A DNA stretch of 64,000 nt from Luteimonas sp. (GCA_024707405.1 JANPZU010000004.1:1-64000); one strand, 5' to 3'; counted from the first letter of the stretch, positions 10,612-22,678 are shown. Notes: generated from the sequence alone by a model not told the origin. Made by a program: numbers and translations.

Positions 10612-11571
10612 TCAGTCCAGGTAGAGCGAACTGACGGATTCTCCGAATGCGACCCGGCGGATGGTCTCGGCCAGCAACTCGGCGACGCTGAGCTGCCGGA
10701 TCCTTCCACAGGCCTTCGCCGCTTCCGACAGCGGGATGGTGTCGGTCACCACCAGCTCGTCGAGTTGCGACTTGGTCACGTTGTCGATCGCGGCGCCCGA
10801 AAGCACCGCGTGCGTGCAGTACGCGACCACCTTGGTCGCGCCCTGCGCCTTGAGCGCAGCAGCCGCCGCACACAGCGTGCCTGCGGTATCGACGATGTCG
10901 TCGACGAGGACGCAGGTCTTGCCCGCGACGTCGCCGATGATGTTCATCACCGTGGCCACGTTGGCGCGCGGCCGGCGCTTGTCGATGATCGCCAGGTCGG
11001 CGTCGTCGAGGCGCTTGGCGATCGCCCTTGCGCGCACCACGCCACCCACGTCGGGCGACACCACGATCAGGTTGTCGGTGCCGTGCGCACGCCAGACATC
11101 GGCAAGCAGCAGCGGCGACGCATACACGTTGTCGACCGGGATATCGAAGAAGCCCTGGATCTGGTCGGCGTGCAGGTCGACGGTCAACAAGCCGTCGGTG
11201 CCCACCGCGTCGAACATCTTGGCCGCGACCTTCGCCGTGATCGGCACGCGCGACGAGCGCATGCGACGATCCTGGCGGGCGTAGCCGAAATACGGCACCA
11301 CTGCGGTCACGCTGCGGGCCGATGCGCGCTTGAGCGCGTCGATCAGCACCATCAGCTCCATGAAGTGCTCGGCCGTCGGAGCGCACGTGGACTGCACCAC
11401 GAACACGTCCTGCCTGCGCACGTTCTCCTCGATCTCGACCTGCACCTCGCCGTCCGAGAACGTCGAGACCAGCGCCTTGCCCTGGCGCACCCCGAGTTCG
11501 CGACAGATCGCCTGTGCCAGCGGCCTGTTCGCGTTGCCCGAGAAGATCAACAGGTTCCGATCTTCCTTCAT
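10612..11571 (-). CDS. prs: Ribose-phosphate pyrophosphokinase
   Basis: [21 protein letters not shown]...[26 protein letters not shown]...[13 protein letters not shown]. Confidence 0.98.
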   Translation of the reverse strand: MKEDRNLLIFSGNANRPLAQAICRELGVRQGKALVSTFSDGEVQVEIEENVRRQDVFVVQSTCAPTAEHFMELMVLIDALKRASARSVTAVVPYFGYARQDRRMRSSRVPITAKVAAKMFDAVGTDGLLTVDLHADQIQGFFDIPVDNVYASPLLLADVWRAHGTDNLIVVSPDVGGVVRARAIAKRLDDADLAIIDKRRPRANVATVMNIIGDVAGKTCVLVDDIVDTAGTLCAAAAALKAQGATKVVAYCTHAVLSGAAIDNVTKSQLDELVVTDTIPLSEAAKACGRIRQLSVAELLAETIRRVAFGESVSSLYLD

Positions 11572-11649
11572 GTCGACTACTCCGCTTCGCTCTGACCGCG
11601 CGGTTGGCTTCACTGCGCAATGCTGCCGCGCAGACGTTGCATCGTGTTG

Positions 11650-11725
11650 TGGCAGGGGCGGAAGGATTCGAACCTACGCATGCCAGGATCAAAACCTGGT
11701 GCCTTAACCGCTTGGCGACGCCCCT
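11650..11725 (-). tRNA. tRNA-Gln (anticodon TTG), CCA encoded
   Basis: AGGGGCGTCGCCAAGCGGTTAAGGCACCAGGTTTTGATCCTGGCATGCGTAGGTTCGAATCCTTCCGCCCCTGCCA. Confidence 0.95.
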
Positions 11726-12599
11726 ACGGCGTCTTCGCTTCGAGCACATCCAGCAGCGGCGAACGCGCCGCACCCGCCACCAGTCGAGCATCAAGCCCGG
11801 CCGGCAACGCGGCGAGCGCGGCCTCGGCGGATCCGCGCGTGGCGAATTCGACGAAGCAGCCGCTTCCCGACCCGGTCAGGCGTGGCGAACCGACCCGTGA
11901 CAACACCTGGAACACCGCCTCGATGGCAGGTTCGCGGCGACGCACGACCGGCTCGAACGCATTGCCGAGCGGAGCACCCGAAACGAAGTCCGATATTGTC
12001 GCGGGTGCAGCATTCCTCGTCAATTCAGGTGCTTGGAACAAGGCCGCAGTGGGCACGTGCACGCCGGGGTTGACCAACAGGTACCAGGCCGGCGGCAAGT
12101 CGACCGGCACCAGTGCTTCGCCGACCCCTTCCGCCCAGGCGTTGCGCCCGCGGACGAAGACCGGCACGTCGGCCCCGAGCCGCAAGCCCAGTGCCGCGAG
12201 GCGGTCTACGCCCAGATCCAGCCCCCAAAGACGATCCAGTGCCCGCAAGGCCGTGGCCGCATTGGAAGAACCGCCGCCGAACCCGCCACCTGCCGGAATT
12301 CGTTTTTCGACAGAAATGTCGGCACCTTGCGAGCAATTGGCTTCCAATTGCAGCAATTTTGCCGCGCGAACCACCAGATCGGAGGCCTCGTCGACGCCAG
12401 GCACCGACTCGCCGATTCGGCGTACGCTGCCATCGGCACGCGGCCGGATCAGGAGACTGTCGCCCCAATCCAGGATCCGGAACACGGTCTGCAGCGCGTG
12501 GTAACCGTCCGAGCGACGGCCAGTGATGAGGAGGAACAGGTTCAGCTTGGCCGGGGCGGGCCAGCGCGTCCACCCAGCCGCGGTGTCTCCAGCGGGCAT
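11724..12599 (-). CDS. ispE: 4-diphosphocytidyl-2-C-methyl-D-erythritol kinase
   Basis: [31 protein letters not shown]...[21 protein letters not shown]; start at 12599. Confidence 0.97.
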   Translation of the reverse strand: MPAGDTAAGWTRWPAPAKLNLFLLITGRRSDGYHALQTVFRILDWGDSLLIRPRADGSVRRIGESVPGVDEASDLVVRAAKLLQLEANCSQGADISVEKRIPAGGGFGGGSSNAATALRALDRLWGLDLGVDRLAALGLRLGADVPVFVRGRNAWAEGVGEALVPVDLPPAWYLLVNPGVHVPTAALFQAPELTRNAAPATISDFVSGAPLGNAFEPVVRRREPAIEAVFQVLSRVGSPRLTGSGSGCFVEFATRGSAEAALAALPAGLDARLVAGAARSPLLDVLEAKTP

Positions 12600-13231
12600 C
12601 ACGGAACGACAGGCTCCCAGCGATCCACGATCAAGCGCAGCTTGGCATCTCCCTGGATCACGTTCACCGCATCGATGCGACGCGGCATCGACGGCAAGGC
12701 GTCCGTCGCCGCAGACCAGTCTCGATAGTCGATGCGCCAACCGATCTGCTCGATGGTCGCCGGCACGTTCCCGGCGCCATAGGCGATCCTTGCAGGCTCG
12801 GTGATGCCCTCGGTGGCACCGATGCCGCGCACCCACGCCACCATCGCCCGCACCGGGATCGACCAGCCGGTCGCTTCGAACAGCATGCCTTCGACGTCAT
12901 CGCTTTCGCGCGGCCCGCCTGCAACGCCTTCCAACCGCGCACCGCTGGCATCACCGACCAACCGCCAGCCCTGGCGGGTCACAGGGGCGCTCAACGAAAT
13001 CTCGTAGCGTTCGTCGTGCTGCGTCCAATCGATGCGTCCACTGCCGCCCTGCGAGCCGCTGGAGACCGCGACGCGACCTGCCAGGCGCCATTGCGACACC
13101 TCGCCGCGCTGCAGGTCGTGGTTGCGCGCAGCCGCCGCGTCGACCGGCTCCGGCGGACGCACCGGCTGCGACACGCATGCCGAAAGCAGCAGCAACATCG
13201 CCAGCGCAAGGCAGCAACGGATCGCACTCAT
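12599..13231 (-). CDS. lolB: Outer membrane lipoprotein LolB
   Basis: Lipobox [49 protein letters not shown]; next to ispE. Confidence 0.93.
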   Translation of the reverse strand: MSAIRCCLALAMLLLLSACVSQPVRPPEPVDAAAARNHDLQRGEVSQWRLAGRVAVSSGSQGGSGRIDWTQHDERYEISLSAPVTRQGWRLVGDASGARLEGVAGGPRESDDVEGMLFEATGWSIPVRAMVAWVRGIGATEGITEPARIAYGAGNVPATIEQIGWRIDYRDWSAATDALPSMPRRIDAVNVIQGDAKLRLIVDRWEPVVP

Positions 13232-14910
13232 GCGCCGGTTTCCGCCAGCGCCCGCTGCAGCGAACGATTGTCCGGGTCGAGCTTGCGCGCCTCGTCGAAG
13301 TATTTGCGCGCTTCGTCCTTGCGTCCAAGCACCCACAGCACCTCGGCCACGTGCGCTGCGATTTCCGCATCCTTCTGCATGGTGTAGGCACGCCGCAACT
13401 CGACCAAGGCTTCCTGGTGGCGCCCAAGGCGATACAGCACCCAGCCGTAGCTGTCGATGATCGCGGCATTGTCCGGCTCGGCGATGCGCGCACGCTCGAT
13501 CAGCTCGAGCGCCTCCTGGTAACGCTGCGTGCGGTCGGCCAGTGTGTAGCCGAGCGCATTGAGCGCGGCGACATTCTCCGGATCGGCGACCAGGATCTTG
13601 CGCAGGTCGGCCTCGGCACGCGGAATGTCGTCGCGACGCTCCCACATCAATCCGCGCGAATACAGCAGCGAAGGCTCGTCCGGGTACGCCGCAAGCCCGC
13701 GCGCGAAGGTATCGGCCTCGCCATCGACATCCTCGTCTTCGGCACGCAGTTCGGCTTCCATCAGGTAGGCGACGCGACGGTATTCCTCTTCGGCGCCGGC
13801 ATCGTCCTGCAACGCACGCAGGGCGGCGTAGGCATCGTCCGCCTGGCCCAGCTTGTGCAGTACGCGCGGGATGCGCATCCGGGCCTGCCAGCGCTGGTCC
13901 CCACCCGGCACACCCTGGTACCAGTCGAGTGCTTCCTGGTAACGCTCCAGGTATTCGGCCACCTGCCCCAGCAGCAAGCGCTGCGTAGGTTCCGGGCTCG
14001 CCGCACCCCGCTTGAGTTCTTCGTACAGATCGCCCAAACCATCCTTGTCCTCGCCCTTGGCGAGCAAGGAGGCACGCAGGATCTGGATGCGGGCGTCTTG
14101 CGGCCCTTGCGCCAGGACGCGTTCGGCTGCGGCCGGATCGCCAAGCGAGTCCAGTTCCGCGGCAAGGGCGAATCGCACCTCGGGCGAAATCATCGCCGCA
14201 TCGCGCAGGCTGTCGAGCACCTGGCGCGCGCGATCCGTATCCCCCGTTTCGCGCAGGTTGGCCGCATGCAACAGGGCGACGCGGGGGTCGCCCGGGTAGC
14301 GCGCCGCGAGGCGGGCGAGGATGTCGGCGACGACATCGGCCTGGCCGAAACGCTGCGCGAGATCCGCAAACGAGACCCATGCCCGCAACTGGTCGGGGAT
14401 GGCGCCGGACGACACGAGTTGCTTGAGGATCCTGGCCGAATCGGCCGGTTCACGCCCGCTGACGAGCACCGCACGCGCATGGCGCCAGCCCTCGCCGGAA
14501 GATTCGCGCAGGATCGCCTCCAGTTCGCGTCGTGCGATGCGCAGCTTGCCGCCGCGCAACGCGAGCGTCGCTTCCGCGGCGCGCATGTCGATCGTGCGCG
14601 GGCCACGCTTGCGCCAGAGTGCCAGCGCCTCGGCCGCACGCCGGTCGTCGTTGCCGAGCAGGGCGATGCGCGCTGCCCGTTCGGCCAGTCCGGCATCGCC
14701 TTCGGCCGCCCGAGCGGCCGACAGGTACCAGGCCACCGCCTCGTCCAGGCGTCCCGCCTGCAATGCATATTCACCCGCCATCGTGGCGCCGAGGACGTCA
14801 TCGTGCAGGGCATCGTCCGGCGCAGGCTGCGCCCATGCGGACGCTCCCGCCAGCAAGCCGAGCAGTAGCGACAGGCAAACCAAAGGCTGCAAGAGGAGGT
14901 GGGCGGGCAT
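13228..14910 (-). CDS. Secreted tetratricopeptide-repeat protein
   Basis: Signal peptide plus TPR-like helical repeats; overlaps lolB start. Confidence 0.88.
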   Translation of the reverse strand: MPAHLLLQPLVCLSLLLGLLAGASAWAQPAPDDALHDDVLGATMAGEYALQAGRLDEAVAWYLSAARAAEGDAGLAERAARIALLGNDDRRAAEALALWRKRGPRTIDMRAAEATLALRGGKLRIARRELEAILRESSGEGWRHARAVLVSGREPADSARILKQLVSSGAIPDQLRAWVSFADLAQRFGQADVVADILARLAARYPGDPRVALLHAANLRETGDTDRARQVLDSLRDAAMISPEVRFALAAELDSLGDPAAAERVLAQGPQDARIQILRASLLAKGEDKDGLGDLYEELKRGAASPEPTQRLLLGQVAEYLERYQEALDWYQGVPGGDQRWQARMRIPRVLHKLGQADDAYAALRALQDDAGAEEEYRRVAYLMEAELRAEDEDVDGEADTFARGLAAYPDEPSLLYSRGLMWERRDDIPRAEADLRKILVADPENVAALNALGYTLADRTQRYQEALELIERARIAEPDNAAIIDSYGWVLYRLGRHQEALVELRRAYTMQKDAEIAAHVAEVLWVLGRKDEARKYFDEARKLDPDNRSLQRALAETGA

Positions 14911-15027
14911 CCGGGGCTGCGGGGGCTTAAAATGTCGCGATTCCCCGGAAGCTTATCGCAAGCACCTGAACGGGTCGGGAGCATCCACCGGATCGTCCCC
15001 GCCCTTCGAATCGCCAGCCACCGACGC

Positions 15028-16338
15028 ATGAGCCTGCACGCCATCGGCATCAACCACCAGACCGCGCCGGTCGCCCTGCGCGAGCGCGTCGCGTTCTCGG
15101 ACGATGCCGTCCCGGCAGCGCTGGCCGCGCTGCATGCACTGCCCGGCGTGCGTGAAGTGGCACTGCTGTCGACCTGCAACCGCACGGAGCTGTATGCCGC
15201 CACAGAGGACGACGGCAGCGCACTCGCCGAGTGGCTGGCCACGCACCCCGAAGGCGACGGCGCCCCCGGATCGACCCCTGGGCAGGCCCTGCATGCCTAC
15301 CTGTACCGCCACCGCGGCGACGATGCGGTGCGCCACCTGTTCCGCGTCGCCAGCGGGCTCGATTCACTGGTGCTGGGCGAACCGCAGATCCTGGGACAGG
15401 TGAAGCAGGCCTGGTCCACCGCACGTGGCGCAGGCACCCTGGGCGGGCAACTCGACCGCCTGTTCCAGCATGCCTTCGTCACGGCCAAGCGCGCGCGCAG
15501 CGAAACCCGCATCGGCAACAGTCCGGTCTCGGTCGCATCGCTCGCGGTGCGGCTGGCGCAGGAATCGTTCGCGCGGCCTTCGGATTCGGTGGTGCTGCTG
15601 ATCGGTGCCGGCGAGACCATCGAGCTCGCCGCACGCCACCTCGCACAGGCGAAAGTGAAGCGACTGCTGGTCGCCAACCGCACCTATGCGCATGCGCAGG
15701 AACTCGCTGCACGGCACAACGCCGTTGCGTTGCCGCTGGACGAACTCGAGCGCCACCTGTTCCTGGCCGACGTGGTGTTTTCCGCCACCGCCAGCCGCGA
15801 GCCGATCCTGTCGCGTCCGCAGATCGATGCCGCGATGCGCGCCCGCAAGCATCGACCCATGCTGCTGATGGACCTGGCCGTGCCGCGCGACATCTCAGCG
15901 GACGTCGCCGACCTGGACGACGTGTTCGTCTACACCGTCGACGACCTGCAGCGCGCGGTGGAACACAATCGCCGCGGCCGCCACGAAGCGGCCGCCGATG
16001 CCGAGGCCATCATCGGGCTGCAGGTCTCGCGCTATACCGAGGCACTGACGGCCGGCGCGCGCAACGAACCACTCAAGCGCCTGCGCGCGCACGGCGAAGC
16101 GACGCGCACGGAACTGCTCGACAAGGCGCGGCAGCAACTCGCCGCCGGGCACGACCCGCATGCGGTCATCGACTTGCTTGCGCATTCGCTCACCAATCGC
16201 CTCCTGCACCCGCCGACCGCCGCGCTGCGCGAGTCGGCGCTGGCCGGAGGCGACGACGCCTTCGCGCGCAGCCTCGCCCGGCTGCTTGAAGAGGACTCGG
16301 CACGCGACGACGGCACGATGGATCGGGGACAGGGGTAG
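15028..16338 (+). CDS. hemA: Glutamyl-tRNA reductase
   Basis: [23 protein letters not shown]...[10 protein letters not shown]. Confidence 0.98.
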   Translation: MSLHAIGINHQTAPVALRERVAFSDDAVPAALAALHALPGVREVALLSTCNRTELYAATEDDGSALAEWLATHPEGDGAPGSTPGQALHAYLYRHRGDDAVRHLFRVASGLDSLVLGEPQILGQVKQAWSTARGAGTLGGQLDRLFQHAFVTAKRARSETRIGNSPVSVASLAVRLAQESFARPSDSVVLLIGAGETIELAARHLAQAKVKRLLVANRTYAHAQELAARHNAVALPLDELERHLFLADVVFSATASREPILSRPQIDAAMRARKHRPMLLMDLAVPRDISADVADLDDVFVYTVDDLQRAVEHNRRGRHEAAADAEAIIGLQVSRYTEALTAGARNEPLKRLRAHGEATRTELLDKARQQLAAGHDPHAVIDLLAHSLTNRLLHPPTAALRESALAGGDDAFARSLARLLEEDSARDDGTMDRGQG

Positions 16339-16393
16339 CGACGCTCGCCTGCGTTGCCCGCCCCTCCTCCCGCATCCATCGACCTCACCCGCC

Positions 16394-17479
16394 ATGCACC
16401 CCACCCTGCGCCGCAAACTCGAAGCCCTGTCGGAACGCCGCGACGAACTGGAACGGTTGCTCGCCGATCCCGGCATCGCCGCCGACAACACCAGGTTCCG
16501 CAACCTCTCGCGCGAGTTCTCGCAACTCGAACCGCTGGCGATCGCGCTGGCCGACGAACGCCGCGCACGCGAAGACCTCACCGCTGCGGAAGCGATGCGC
16601 GACGACCCTGAACTGCGCGAACTGGCCGACGAGGAAATCGCAGCCGCGCAGTCACGCCTGGCCGCACTCGACGACGCATTGATGGCGCTGCTGGTACCAC
16701 GCGACGCACGCGACGATGGCGGCTTCTATCTGGAGATCCGCGCCGGCACCGGCGGCGACGAAGCCGCGATCTTCGCCGGCGACCTGTTCCGGATGTATGC
16801 GCGGCATGCCGAGCGGCAAGGCTGGCGCGTGGAGGTGGAATCGGCAAATCCCGGCGAACACGGCGGCTTCCGCGAAGTGATCGCGCGCGTCGAAGGCGAA
16901 GGCGCCTACGCCAGGCTCAAGTTCGAATCCGGCACCCATCGCGTGCAGCGCGTGCCCGAGACCGAATCGCAAGGCCGCATCCACACCTCCGCCGCGACGG
17001 TAGCGATCATCCCCATCGAGGACGACGGCGAGCCGATCGAGATCAATCCGGCCGACCTCAAGGTCGATACGTTCCGCTCCTCCGGTGCGGGCGGCCAGCA
17101 CGTCAACAAGACCGATTCGGCGATCCGCATCACCCACGTGCCCAGCGGCGTGGTGGTGGAATCGCAGACCGAACGCAGCCAGCACGCCAATCGCGACAAG
17201 GCGATGAAGCGGCTGAAGGCGATGCTGGCCGAGGCCGAGGCCGAGAAGCGCGCCGCCGCCACCGCCGCGACGCGCAAGCTGCAGGTCGGCAGCGGCGACC
17301 GCAGCCAGCGCATCCGCACCTACAACTATCCGCAGGGCCGCATCACCGACCACCGCGTCGAGGGCCTGACCCTGTACGACCTGCCGAACGTGCTGGAAGG
17401 CAACCTCGACGCCCTCGTCGAGCGTCTCTCGCGCGAACACCAGGCCGACGAACTCGCCCGCCTCACCGACGGAAGCTGA
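16394..17479 (+). CDS. prfA: Peptide chain release factor 1
   Basis: [23 protein letters not shown] motif [20 protein letters not shown]. Confidence 0.98.
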   Translation: MHPTLRRKLEALSERRDELERLLADPGIAADNTRFRNLSREFSQLEPLAIALADERRAREDLTAAEAMRDDPELRELADEEIAAAQSRLAALDDALMALLVPRDARDDGGFYLEIRAGTGGDEAAIFAGDLFRMYARHAERQGWRVEVESANPGEHGGFREVIARVEGEGAYARLKFESGTHRVQRVPETESQGRIHTSAATVAIIPIEDDGEPIEINPADLKVDTFRSSGAGGQHVNKTDSAIRITHVPSGVVVESQTERSQHANRDKAMKRLKAMLAEAEAEKRAAATAATRKLQVGSGDRSQRIRTYNYPQGRITDHRVEGLTLYDLPNVLEGNLDALVERLSREHQADELARLTDGS

Positions 17480-17482
17480 CCC

Positions 17483-17929
17483 ATGCCTGCCACCATCTCC
17501 CATGCCGCGCCCGCCGACCTCGATGCGCTGGTGCGCCTGTTCGATGCCTACCGGCAGTTCTACGGCCAGTCTTCGGATCTCGATGGTGCGCGCGACTGGT
17601 TGCGCAGCCGCCTCCGCTTCGGTGAATCGAAGGTATTGGTGGCCAGGCAGGGCGATGCCGTCGTCGGCTTCGCGCAGTTGTATTCGTCATTCTCGTCGGT
17701 GCGCATGGCGCGCAGCTGGATCCTCAACGACCTGTTCGTGCTGCCGGCAACGCGCCGGCAAGGCGTCGCGCGCGCCCTGCTCGATGCTGCCGCCGACTTC
17801 GCGCGCGAGGACGGCGCCGCCGTGATCTCCCTCGAAACCAGCCGCACCAACGATGCTGCCCGCGCCACCTACCGCGCCGCGGGCTGGCACGAAGAAGACA
17901 CCCAGTGGTATTCACTGGCGCTGAAATGA
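17483..17929 (+). CDS. GNAT family N-acetyltransferase
   Basis: LNDLFVLPATRRQGVARALLDAAADFARE...ARATYRAAGW. Confidence 0.9.
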   Translation: MPATISHAAPADLDALVRLFDAYRQFYGQSSDLDGARDWLRSRLRFGESKVLVARQGDAVVGFAQLYSSFSSVRMARSWILNDLFVLPATRRQGVARALLDAAADFAREDGAAVISLETSRTNDAARATYRAAGWHEEDTQWYSLALK

Positions 17930-17962
17930 CGGCCTGACGGCGATCTCGTCCGGGGCAGGTGC

Positions 17963-17984
17963 GGCGGGCAAGGGCCCGCCCTAC
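17963..17984. repeat. GTAG-type REP-like palindrome, copy A
   Basis: GGCGGGCAAGGGCCCGCCCTAC; shared with the copies at 44133, 50694, 51021, 52819, 52915. Confidence 0.85.
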
Positions 17985-17987
17985 ACT
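17982..17987 (+). promoter_or_regulatory. Candidate leaderless -10 box for moaB
   Basis: TACACT-TGCGGC-ATG; exactly 6 nt before the start codon. Confidence 0.5.
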
Positions 17988-17993
17988 TGCGGC

Positions 17994-18518
17994 ATGAGCG
18001 CACAAGCCGATTTCATCCCGCTGCAGATCTGCATCCTCACCGTCTCGGACACGCGCACGCTGGCCGAAGATGCTTCCGGCGAGTACCTCGCCACTGCGTT
18101 GCAGGCCGAAGGCCACCAACTGCACGAACGCACCCTGCTGCCGGACGACCGCTACGCGATGCGCGCCATCGTGTCAAAGTGGATCGCCGCCCCTGCCGTC
18201 GACGGCATCCTCGTCACCGGCGGCACCGGCTTCACCGGGCGCGATTCCACGCCCGAGGCACTGCTGCCCCTGCTGGACAAGCAGATGCCCGGCTTCGGCG
18301 AACTGTTCCGCACAGTGTCGTTCGACGAGATCGGCACATCCTCGTTGCAGTCGCGCGCGTTCGCAGGACTTGCGAACGGCACCTTCCTGTTCGCGCTGCC
18401 GGGCTCGACCTCCGCATGCCGCACCGCGTGGGAGAAGATCGTCCGCGCCCAACTCGATGCGCGCACGAAGCCCTGCAACCTGGCAACGCTGCGCCCACGG
18501 TTGAAGGAACCGTCATGA
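17994..18518 (+). CDS. moaB: Molybdenum cofactor biosynthesis protein MoaB
   Basis: ICILTVSDTRTLAEDASGEYLATAL...VDGILVTGGTGFTGRDSTPEAL. Confidence 0.95.
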   Translation: MSAQADFIPLQICILTVSDTRTLAEDASGEYLATALQAEGHQLHERTLLPDDRYAMRAIVSKWIAAPAVDGILVTGGTGFTGRDSTPEALLPLLDKQMPGFGELFRTVSFDEIGTSSLQSRAFAGLANGTFLFALPGSTSACRTAWEKIVRAQLDARTKPCNLATLRPRLKEPS

Positions 18519-18853
18519 GCATCGACCAGACCCTGCGCCTGCTCGCCAAGGCTCGTGGCCTGAGCGTGACCGACATCGCCACCGCCATCCCGCGCGCGGG
18601 CGCGGCGACAGTGTCGGCATGGATGCGCGGCGAGAAGCTGCCCGCGAAGGAACAGCTCGATGCCCTGGCCAAGACCTTCGGCGTGCCGGTCGGCGCGCTG
18701 CTGGCAGAACTCGCCAGCACGCTCGACCCCGCGCGCACCAAGGGCGAACACGACCTGCTTGCCGCCTACCGCACGCTCAACACGCGGCAGCAGGGCGCAT
18801 TGCTGGAGGTCGCACGCAGCATGGCCGGCAACAAGCCGCAGAGGAAGCGATGA
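18515..18853 (+). CDS. Small helix-turn-helix (XRE-like) protein
   Basis: 112 aa; LAKARGLSVTDIATAIPRAGAATVSAWMRGEKLPAKEQLDALAKTFGVPVGAL; ATGA overlaps with both neighbours. Confidence 0.8.
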   Translation: MSIDQTLRLLAKARGLSVTDIATAIPRAGAATVSAWMRGEKLPAKEQLDALAKTFGVPVGALLAELASTLDPARTKGEHDLLAAYRTLNTRQQGALLEVARSMAGNKPQRKR

Positions 18854-19626
18854 AGAAGCTCAAGCGCAAGGACTACGACGCGGCGCTGGAGCCGTTGCAA
18901 CTCGAGCTGGCCAACCTGGCGCACTGGTTGCAGCACACCGGCCAGCGCGTACTGGTGATCTTCGAAGGCCGTGACACCGCCGGCAAGGGTGGCGCGATCA
19001 GCGCCGTATCGCACCGGCTCAATCCCCGGCAGTGCCATGTGGTGGCGCTGTCCAAGCCGAGCAGCCGCGAGAGCACGCAGTGGTATTTCCAGCGGTACGT
19101 GCCGTACCTGCCTGCTGCCGGCGAGATCGTCCTTTTCGACCGCAGCTGGTACAACCGCGCCGGCGTGGAGAAGGTGATGGGCTTCGCCACCGACGCACAG
19201 GTGAAGGATTTCATGAAACAGGCGCCCGTGTTCGAGAAACAACTGGTCGATGACGGCATCCTCCTGTTCAAGTACTGGCTGTGCTGCGACCAGTCCGAAC
19301 AGGAAGAACGCTTCGCCGAGCGCAACGAAGATCCGCTCAAGCGCTGGAAGCTGTCCCCCATCGACCTCGAGGCGCGCAAGCGCTACGACGACTACACCGC
19401 CGCGCGCGAGGCGATGCTCAAGGCCACGCACGGCAAGCATGCTCCGTGGACGCTGGTCGACTTCAACGATCAGCGCCGTGGCCGGCTGACCTTGCTCCGC
19501 GACCTGCTCGACCGCGTGCCCGATACGCATGTCGCGCCGCAACCGATCGAATTCCCGCCACTCGCCGGAAAGCCGAAGAAGGAGCGCTACGGCGTGGTGA
19601 AGCCACTCAAGCCGTACCAGGCCTGA
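18850..19626 (+). CDS. ppk2: Polyphosphate kinase 2
   Basis: VLVIFEGRDTAGKGGAISAVSHRLNPR...LFDRSWYNRAGVEKVMGF. Confidence 0.96.
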   Translation: MKKLKRKDYDAALEPLQLELANLAHWLQHTGQRVLVIFEGRDTAGKGGAISAVSHRLNPRQCHVVALSKPSSRESTQWYFQRYVPYLPAAGEIVLFDRSWYNRAGVEKVMGFATDAQVKDFMKQAPVFEKQLVDDGILLFKYWLCCDQSEQEERFAERNEDPLKRWKLSPIDLEARKRYDDYTAAREAMLKATHGKHAPWTLVDFNDQRRGRLTLLRDLLDRVPDTHVAPQPIEFPPLAGKPKKERYGVVKPLKPYQA

Positions 19627-19634
19627 CTCGCTAC

Positions 19635-20525
19635 CTACTCGGCTGCGTCGACCGGCAACCTCCGGCCAAACAGCAGGGTCATGCCGATGCGGTAGCTGTC
19701 GGTGCTGTTGGCGGCATGCGTGGCGCCGCGGATGGTGGCCACGTCGAGCTTCCACGGCGCATCGTCGCGGCCTTGCCAGGCCTCGAACCAGGCCAGCGCC
19801 GATTCGCGCAACGCCGGTCGGTCGCGCGAGCCACTGGTGACGACCAGGCCCAGATCGTCGCGCGTTGCTGCGGCGGGCGCCGCGAAGAACCGTTCGCGCC
19901 CCGGATCGAACACCGGATTGCTGGCGATTCGGCCCCAGAACAGATCAGGCGCGACGAACGCGGAATACAGCACGAAATGCCCGCCAAGGCTCTGGCCGAA
20001 GATCACCCTGCGCATCGGATCGGCCGCGTAGCGACGCTCGATCCCGGGCAGCAGCTCGTCGCGCAGGAACGCGAGGAAACGGTCGGCGCCGCCCTGTCCT
20101 TCGCGTGCATCCGCTGCCGGCGCGGAATAGTCGTAGCCGCGTTTGTTGATCGACGGGTCGAACCCGCCATAGGCGATGCCGACCACGATCACCTCGGGCA
20201 GGCCGTCGTCGTAGGTCAGGAACAGGTGGTTGGCGGCGAGGATCGGGAACAGCGAATCGCCATCCAGCAGGTAGACCACCGGGTAGCGTTCGGACGCGCT
20301 GGCATCGTAGCCCTCGGGTAGCCGGACGTAGACATGGAAGTTGCGCCCCACGGCGGCCGAATCGTGCAGGAAGTAGTCGCCGCGCAGCGCCGGGAGGTGC
20401 TGCAGCGGTAAATCATGCAAGCCTTCATTCCCTGCTTCGGCCACTTGCGCATGCACGGCACCCGCCACCGCGCAGGGCAACCACAGCGCCAAGGCCATCA
20501 ACCAACGTCGCGCACGTCCCATCAT
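19635..20525 (-). CDS. Alpha/beta hydrolase, esterase D/IroE-like
   Basis: RYPVVYLLDGDSLFPILAANHLFL; GQSLGGHFVLYSAF nucleophile elbow; signal peptide. Confidence 0.85.
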   Translation of the reverse strand: MMGRARRWLMALALWLPCAVAGAVHAQVAEAGNEGLHDLPLQHLPALRGDYFLHDSAAVGRNFHVYVRLPEGYDASASERYPVVYLLDGDSLFPILAANHLFLTYDDGLPEVIVVGIAYGGFDPSINKRGYDYSAPAADAREGQGGADRFLAFLRDELLPGIERRYAADPMRRVIFGQSLGGHFVLYSAFVAPDLFWGRIASNPVFDPGRERFFAAPAAATRDDLGLVVTSGSRDRPALRESALAWFEAWQGRDDAPWKLDVATIRGATHAANSTDSYRIGMTLLFGRRLPVDAAE

Positions 20526-20560
20526 CTTTCGCGTCTCCTTTTCGAAGCGGACACCAGGCG

Positions 20561-20829
20561 TCACAGGATGTCGAAACCGCTCGCATCATCCGATTCGGAC
20601 TCCCTTCGCGCACCACCGCATCCACGCGTGCCAACGGCGGCCCGTCCTCGAGCCACTGCGCGAGTGCGTCCAGTGCACGTGCCTCGCCCGCTGCGACGAC
20701 TTCGACGCGGCCATCCGAAAGGTTCTTCGCCCATCCACGCAATCCCAGCGAGAGTGCCTCTGTGCGCGTGGACGCGCGGAAGAACACGCCCTGCACCTTG
20801 CCCTCGACCAGGAAACGCGCCGCGGCCAT
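20561..20829 (-). pseudogene. acyP: Acylphosphatase with apparent single-base frameshift
   Basis: [53 protein letters not shown]...VDAVVRE in one frame; C-terminus SESDDASGFDIL* in another. Confidence 0.75.
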
Positions 20830-21404
20830 CAGGCTTCGACCGACGGCCCGCCATTGTTGGCGATCGCGGTCTCGATCTCCTGCGCCGTGACCGGCCCGAG
20901 GAACTGCCGCGCGACCTTGCCATCGGGCGCGATGAGGTAGGTCATCGGCAGGCCACGCGGCGTCGAGAAGTCGGCGGGCGGATTGAACACGTCCAGGATC
21001 GCGATCGGGTACACCACGGGATGCTTCTCGAGGAACGCCTTCATCGCGTCCGGCTCGATCTCTTCGTATGCAAGCCCCACCACTTCGACATGCTCGCGCA
21101 TCGCATCGAGCGCGGACAGTTCGGGCATTTCCTTGAGGCAGGGCGAACACCAGGTCGCCCAGAAATTCACCACCACCCACTTGCCGCGGCGGTCTTCGAG
21201 GTCGTATTCCGTTCCGTCGATCGTGGTCACGCGCAACGACGGGATCTCCGGTTTCGCATCCGCGCCTTCCGGCACGGGCTCGGTGGCCCGCGCATCCGCC
21301 TCCTGGCGCGGCTCGCCGGCGGCGGGCGCAGGCGCTTCATCGCCCGGACGGCATCCGGCGAGCAGCAGCAGGCAGATCGACAGCAGCGGCAACAGCATCT
21401 TCAT
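20829..21404 (-). CDS. TlpA-family thioredoxin-like lipoprotein
   Basis: Lipobox [27 protein letters not shown]. Confidence 0.93.
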   Translation of the reverse strand: MKMLLPLLSICLLLLAGCRPGDEAPAPAAGEPRQEADARATEPVPEGADAKPEIPSLRVTTIDGTEYDLEDRRGKWVVVNFWATWCSPCLKEMPELSALDAMREHVEVVGLAYEEIEPDAMKAFLEKHPVVYPIAILDVFNPPADFSTPRGLPMTYLIAPDGKVARQFLGPVTAQEIETAIANNGGPSVEA

Positions 21405-22672
21405 CGAGGCGTTCCTTCGGGGGAGAGATCGGCGACATTGCGCTTGAGCAGGTCGCGCAGGGGGATGCGGAGTTCATCGAGCACGGCCATCGCGGCGATG
21501 CCGAGTTCATCGTCGCGGCACGGCAAGTGCGCTTCCGCGACCGGGATGCGCAATTGGCAGGCTTCGTAGAGTTCGGCGAGGGTGAGCGTGTCCAGATCGC
21601 GCGCCAGCAGCCATTCGCCGCTTTCGGCACGCACCACCAACCCGATCATGCCGAGCTGCGACAGCAGATCCTGCAACAGGTTGTCGGTCAGCAACGGCTC
21701 GAGTTCGAGGATCCTGGCCGTGTGCAGCCCCTCGCCCTGTGCACGTGCCTGCGCGAACCGGCCCAGCAGCCGCAGCAACGCATACAGTTCGTAGCCCAAT
21801 GGCAGGCGCATCGCGACCGGCTGGTACCGGAAGGCCGATACCGCGGACGCGAACGATGCGCCCAGCAGCACCACCACCCAGCACAGGTAGATCCACAACA
21901 GCAGGATCGGCAGCGCCGCGACCGCGCCGTACAGACGCTGGTAGCCGTCGAAACTGGCGAAGTACAGGCCCAGCCCCCACTTGATGACTTCGAGCAGCAG
22001 CGCCGCGATGAATGCACCGGCAAAGGCATGCCGCCACTCCACGCTGCGATGCGGCACCACGCGGAAGATCGCGGTGATCGCACCGAGTTCGATCAGGAAC
22101 GGCGTCACCCGAAGCGTCAGGCTGGACAGCCACTGCCCTTCCTGCGTGCTGAACACCGGCAAGGCCAGGATCCACGCCGACATCGCGAACGATGCAGCCG
22201 CCATCAACGAACCCAGCGTCAGCACCGTCCAGTAGACAAGGAAACGGCCAAGCTGCGGGCGCGCGGACGGTACCCGCCAGATCCTGTTGAAAGTGGTCTC
22301 GACGCTGTTGAGCGTGATCAGCAGCGACACCACCAGCGCCACCACGCCGGCCACCGTCAGCTTGCCGGCATTGTCGAGGAAGCTGCCGATGTTCTCCTTC
22401 AGCGCGCTCGCCGCCGACGGCACGAAGTTGGCAAAGACGTATTCGGTGAGCTGGCCGCTCCAGGCCTCGAACACCGGGAACGCCGACAGCACGCCGAACA
22501 CCACGATCGCCAGCGGCACCAGCGCGAAGATGGTGGTGTACGACAGCGCCGCCGCGGCCTGGAACAGGTTGTCGTCGAGGAAGCGCTTTGCAAGGAACCG
22601 TGCGAAGGCCCGCATCCGCGCCCGATCGCGCAGGGTGTCGCTCCAGCGGTAGAACGTGTCGAGCGGTTCCAT
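21401..22672 (-). CDS. YihY/BrkB-family membrane protein
   Basis: [38 protein letters not shown]...[13 protein letters not shown]. Confidence 0.92.
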   Translation of the reverse strand: MEPLDTFYRWSDTLRDRARMRAFARFLAKRFLDDNLFQAAAALSYTTIFALVPLAIVVFGVLSAFPVFEAWSGQLTEYVFANFVPSAASALKENIGSFLDNAGKLTVAGVVALVVSLLITLNSVETTFNRIWRVPSARPQLGRFLVYWTVLTLGSLMAAASFAMSAWILALPVFSTQEGQWLSSLTLRVTPFLIELGAITAIFRVVPHRSVEWRHAFAGAFIAALLLEVIKWGLGLYFASFDGYQRLYGAVAALPILLLWIYLCWVVVLLGASFASAVSAFRYQPVAMRLPLGYELYALLRLLGRFAQARAQGEGLHTARILELEPLLTDNLLQDLLSQLGMIGLVVRAESGEWLLARDLDTLTLAELYEACQLRIPVAEAHLPCRDDELGIAAMAVLDELRIPLRDLLKRNVADLSPEGTPR

Positions 22673-22678
22673 GCGCGA

